The notes under the pieces were generated by a model. It worked only from the letters and a program-made list of their open reading frames with translations, was not told the DNA's origin and made no database searches. A stretch of DNA of 64,000 bases. It comes from Rhabdornis inornatus. Lineage: Eukaryota; Chordata; Aves; Passeriformes; Rhabdornithidae. A program made the translations under genes and the position numbers. The DNA is taken from the NCBI GenBank assembly GCA_013397075.1, contig VWZS01008896.1:1-64000 (forward strand), in the 5' to 3' direction. Shown here in pieces: positions 60,907 through 64,000 of this stretch (position 1 is its first letter; each line of letters starts with the position of its first letter).

Positions 60907-61060
60907 AGAGAGCTCTGCTCCTCCAGCTGGATGCCCAGGGGATGACGTGGGGGAGAAAGATGTGCTCAGATACCTGGGTTTGCTTGCTGGGGAAATCCTT
61001 GGGGTGAAGGAAAAAATGGCATTTTCCCTGTCGATTGTGTGGACCAACAGCGGGCCTGAG

Positions 61061-61259
61061 CATCAACCCCAAAACCAGCCTCACAGAGACAAGCATCACC
61101 CCCAAAACCAGCCCCATGGAGACGAACATCACCCCCAAAACCAGCCCCACGGAGACAAGCATCACCCCCAAAACCAGCCTCCCAGGACTGAGCATTGCTC
61201 CCCACAAACACCCCCATGGGGCCGAGCATCGCCCCCACAAAACTCCCGCAGCTGTTCCA
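61061..61259. repeat. 33-bp minisatellite (copy 2 of the duplication)
   Basis: Same array as at 58987-59185, shifted by 2074 with the same unit variants in the same order. Confidence 0.95.
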
Positions 61260-61741
61260 GGAACCTGCCTCCCCGAAGTTTCCATCCTTAGCCCCTGTCT
61301 GCTCTTGGGATGGCTGCAGGCAAGAAATCCCACAAAGCCAAAGCCCCGGAATTCCTCAACATCACAGCTGTACCTGAGGTACCCCAATATCTCTCTGGAG
61401 CATCCTGGGTCCTCCTTACCTGCCTCTCCCGTCCCCACAGCAGCGCAGTGGGACATGGAGCCCTGGGAGGGCAGCGCTGTCCTCAGCACCTTGCTTGGCT
61501 GGGACAGAAGCTCCTTGTGAGCGCAGAAAGTAGGTTACTCTGCCCCGGATTTCCCACTTGGAGAAGGGCTGGCTGAGGGACGGGGCTGTACAGAGCCTTG
61601 GACCAGCTTGAACCTTGGACATTGTTCTGCCCTGGGCCAAAGCCACTGTTGCTGCCTGTCAGGGATTAACCCTTAGAATGGCCGTAATAAAACACAGCAA
61701 CACGGTCTCCTCTCAAGACAGGAAAAGGGAGATAGAGACAC

Positions 61742-61747
61742 TTTATT
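61742..61747 (-). terminator. Minus-strand poly(A) signal (copy 2)
   Basis: Duplicate of the hexamer at 59668-59673, at offset 2074. Confidence 0.4.
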
Positions 61748-62979
61748 GTAACACTGCCTTGCTTAAGAACAGTCACTCGCTGCTCTAGGGACAGAACACA
61801 GCTCATTGGTTAGAGCACAAAACAGCTCTTGTACAGGTGTTTTCATTATAGACAACAGAGTTCTCAAAATACACACTCCGTAAACTGTAGCAGGTGCCTC
61901 TGTTTGTTCCTGGGCAAACCTCTGCTCCCAGGCCAGCCCTTGGGAAAGCCCCGTGTTCTCATGAAGCCTTCCCACGGGCAACTCACGGGCAACTCCACAA
62001 GCCACCAAGGCTGCGGAGGGGGAGGAGGGATGGGAAAGGGAGCAGAGGCTCCTTGGCGAGGCTGAAGGCTTGACTGGGGCTGTGGTGAGGCTGAGGAAAA
62101 CCGCCAGTGTTCCCCAGGATGAGCCAGGGCTGACACAGGATGTGAGGCGACAGCAGCCTCAAGAGGAAGCCAGAATCCCTTCTGAGCCCTATCTCTCCTC
62201 TTTTTTAGGTCCCCTGGTCACAGCAGTCTGGGGACATGGATGTAATTTACAGCCTCTCTATATAGGATTTGGCACATGGGAGTGAGTGCCACCAAGGGTC
62301 TCTCAACAATGGGGTGGTTTTAGTTTCCCCTGATACTTTCACATTGACCACAACTGTGGCTTCATGGGTGTTGCTCCTGCTTGATCTCCTCCTGGAGGAT
62401 TCCTGCTAAGCCAGGCAATATTGTGCTGTCAATGGACATGCATACTCCCTGCAAAGAGCACATCACCTGCTATGGGACGGAGTCAGGTCCAGCCCATGTG
62501 CTCAGCTGAGCTGTGATGGAGGCAGGGCAGGTGTGAACTGGTGGCATTGATCTCCCAGCTGCTCAGACATTCCCTGTGCCTCAATTTCCCACCGCAGAGA
62601 AGAGTTTGGTCCTTCTCTGCAGCTGGACTCCAATCCCCTGCCCATGTCACATCGCAGGAATATCCCTGTGGTGTGGGGGGTGCAGGGATGCTCCCAACAC
62701 CCACGGGGGGCTGGGGCAGCTCAGCCTGGGGGAAGCTCTTTCAACCCCCTCAGATCCGGAGCAGGGTGTGTGTGTGTGGGGAGATAAAAGGCAAGGGAGG
62801 AGAGGGGGTGGACTAAGGACATGAAGGGGAGGAATTTTGGGGATGTACATAAGAGGAAATGGGAGACGATTCATGGGGGTGTTCGAAAAAAATGGTGGGG
62901 AGAGCTGGGGGGGCAGGTAAAAGAGAGGAGGATGCACAGGAGGGAGTTGAGGGGTGGAGGAGGAGTGGAGGGGTGTAAA

Positions 62980-62980
62980 N
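62980..62980. other. Single-N assembly gap
   Basis: Ends copy 2. The next base starts unique sequence (gccatggctacgg). The same 13-base end, ggaggggtgtaaa, precedes both this N and the one at 60906. Confidence 0.97.
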
Positions 62981-64000
62981 GCCATGGCTACGGCTGCACC
63001 TCGGCCATCCGCACCCACAGACCCTGACGGACCCCGAGACACCCCGCACTGGGACACGGACATGGAGGAGCGGGCACTACCTCCCCCTACCCCACACACA
63101 CCACCGACACTCGCATCCCCAGGAGGGGCAGGCACACCCCTCTGCCCCCCCATACATCCATCCCCTCTCCTGACACGTTCCTGTGCCCCCATAACTACAT
63201 TGAGGCCCCTCACCCCAGTTTTGCTCTCAGCTTTTGCAACAAGTTCCCGCAGCCCCATCTCAACACCTCCAGATCCAGACCCTATCCCTGCATCCCATCC
63301 CCACGCTCCATCCCTGCATCCCCACTCCTGTCTCAGCCCTCCCACTAGACCCATCCCAGGTAAGTGCTGCTGGCTCTTGCTTCCCACGCTGTGTGGATTT
63401 GGGGGGGTCCCAGGAAGAGGCTTGGGGTACAGCCATGGCACCAGGCTGCATGTGTGTCCCCCCCACCTAGCATCCACAAATTTTGGTTTATGGCATTTCC
63501 CCCCTTGGAATTTCCCTTGCCAGAAAGCCTGGCGTAGCTGGCGCTTTCAGACCCCACTTCTCCTGTGGAACTTGCCTCCTTCCCCTTCCCAGCCGTGTGA
63601 GAGAGCAGCGCCATGAGCCCCAAAACAGGATCCCCAGCCACCACTTCCTCCCCTCTCTGCAGCCACCTTCCCTGCATGGTCTCAGTCTTGCACAACCACA
63701 GGCGAGGCACTGGAGAGGTGCCAGCCTCTGCACCAGCTGGGGTGCAGCACCAGCACCCCCAGCAGCCACAAGCCTGCATAGGCCCAGGGGTACTTGCTCT
63801 TCCAGGGCTGGAGAGCAGAGCCAAGTGCCCCTGCAGTTCCCACAGGGTTTGGGAGGTTGGAGCCTTTCGCAGGGATCTGTAAGGAGCTTGTGCCTAGTGC
63901 CCACCAGCACTGAAAGCTTAGCTGGAGCCTGCTGTGGAGACTTCTCCCACCCCAAGGCAGAGCTGCAGCCCCTCAGCCCTGCCTGGACATCCCCAGGGTG
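62981..64000. other. GC-rich unique sequence; no gene identified
   Basis: Right edge of the window. Synteny predicts LMNA on the minus strand, but I could not match any frame to lamin rod or tail sequences, and no CaaX end is visible. The + frame starting ATGGCTACGGCTGCACC and the opposing minus frame are both unrecognised. It may be intron, UTR or intergenic. Confidence 0.5.

Larger units (their letters stand above)
60907..62979. repeat. 2073-bp direct repeat, copy 2
   Basis: Starts immediately after the N at 60906 and ends immediately before the N at 62980, so it is a whole contig whose sequence repeats the tail of the preceding contig. No difference from copy 1 noticed. Probably a false duplication. 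Confidence 0.95.

Noticed and set aside
62954..63616. 220-codon + frame and the opposing 276-codon - frame, considered as LMNA or a new gene
   Set aside because: Both cross the N or start beside it, are low-complexity, and match no lamin rod or tail sequence that I recognise.

Overview
The window is vertebrate nuclear DNA from a bird. The evidence is intron-rich genes with GT-AG splice sites, many truncated CR1 LINEs, a SINE with a tRNA-Ile-like head joined to a CR1-like tail, an avian-type LTR, and proteins at orthologue-level similarity to bird and mammal families. The tRNA-Ile/CR1 SINE resembles TguSINE1 of songbirds, so an oscine passerine is likely (inference). Gene content and order match human 1q22 in reverse. 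The same block lies on chicken microchromosome 25 (recalled, not checked), which fits the rising GC, the minisatellites and the assembly gaps in the right half.

Layout. (1) 1-26405, + strand: SMG5, a nonsense-mediated decay factor, 22 coding exons that splice in frame; only the first few codons lie left of the window. Its introns hold five antisense CR1 fragments and one apparent GC-AG intron. (2) 26406-33400: SMG5 3'UTR and intergenic DNA. (3) 33402-35280, +: a broken copy of PAQR6 (membrane progestin receptor delta) with two in-frame stops, frameshifts and a GGGATG-like minisatellite inside it. (4) 36722-35861, -: BGLAP (osteocalcin), complete in 4 exons, 99 aa, with a TATA box and an upstream RUNX motif. 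(5) 41015-38619, -: PMF1 (kinetochore NNF1), 5 exons, the first cut by a one-N gap. (6) 46760-43561, -: SLC25A44 (mitochondrial branched-chain amino acid carrier), 3 coding exons, 313 aa, with a CpG-rich ETS/YY1 promoter near 51.7 kb. (7) 57791-52729, -: SEMA4A, complete in 14 coding exons, 764 aa. (8) 57792-64000: no confident coding gene. It holds a 53-bp minisatellite and two apparently identical 2073-bp direct copies separated and bounded by single Ns. Each copy carries a 33-bp minisatellite and a minus-strand AATAAA that could be the 3' end of LMNA, the next gene expected by synteny.

The neighbours do not form an operon. They are a conserved syntenic block of independently controlled genes. 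The most notable observations are the loss of PAQR6 inside an otherwise intact block, the 2-kb duplication with N junctions (probably an assembly artefact), the GC-AG intron of SMG5, and the RUNX/TATA arrangement upstream of osteocalcin. I found no evidence for a wholly new biological system.
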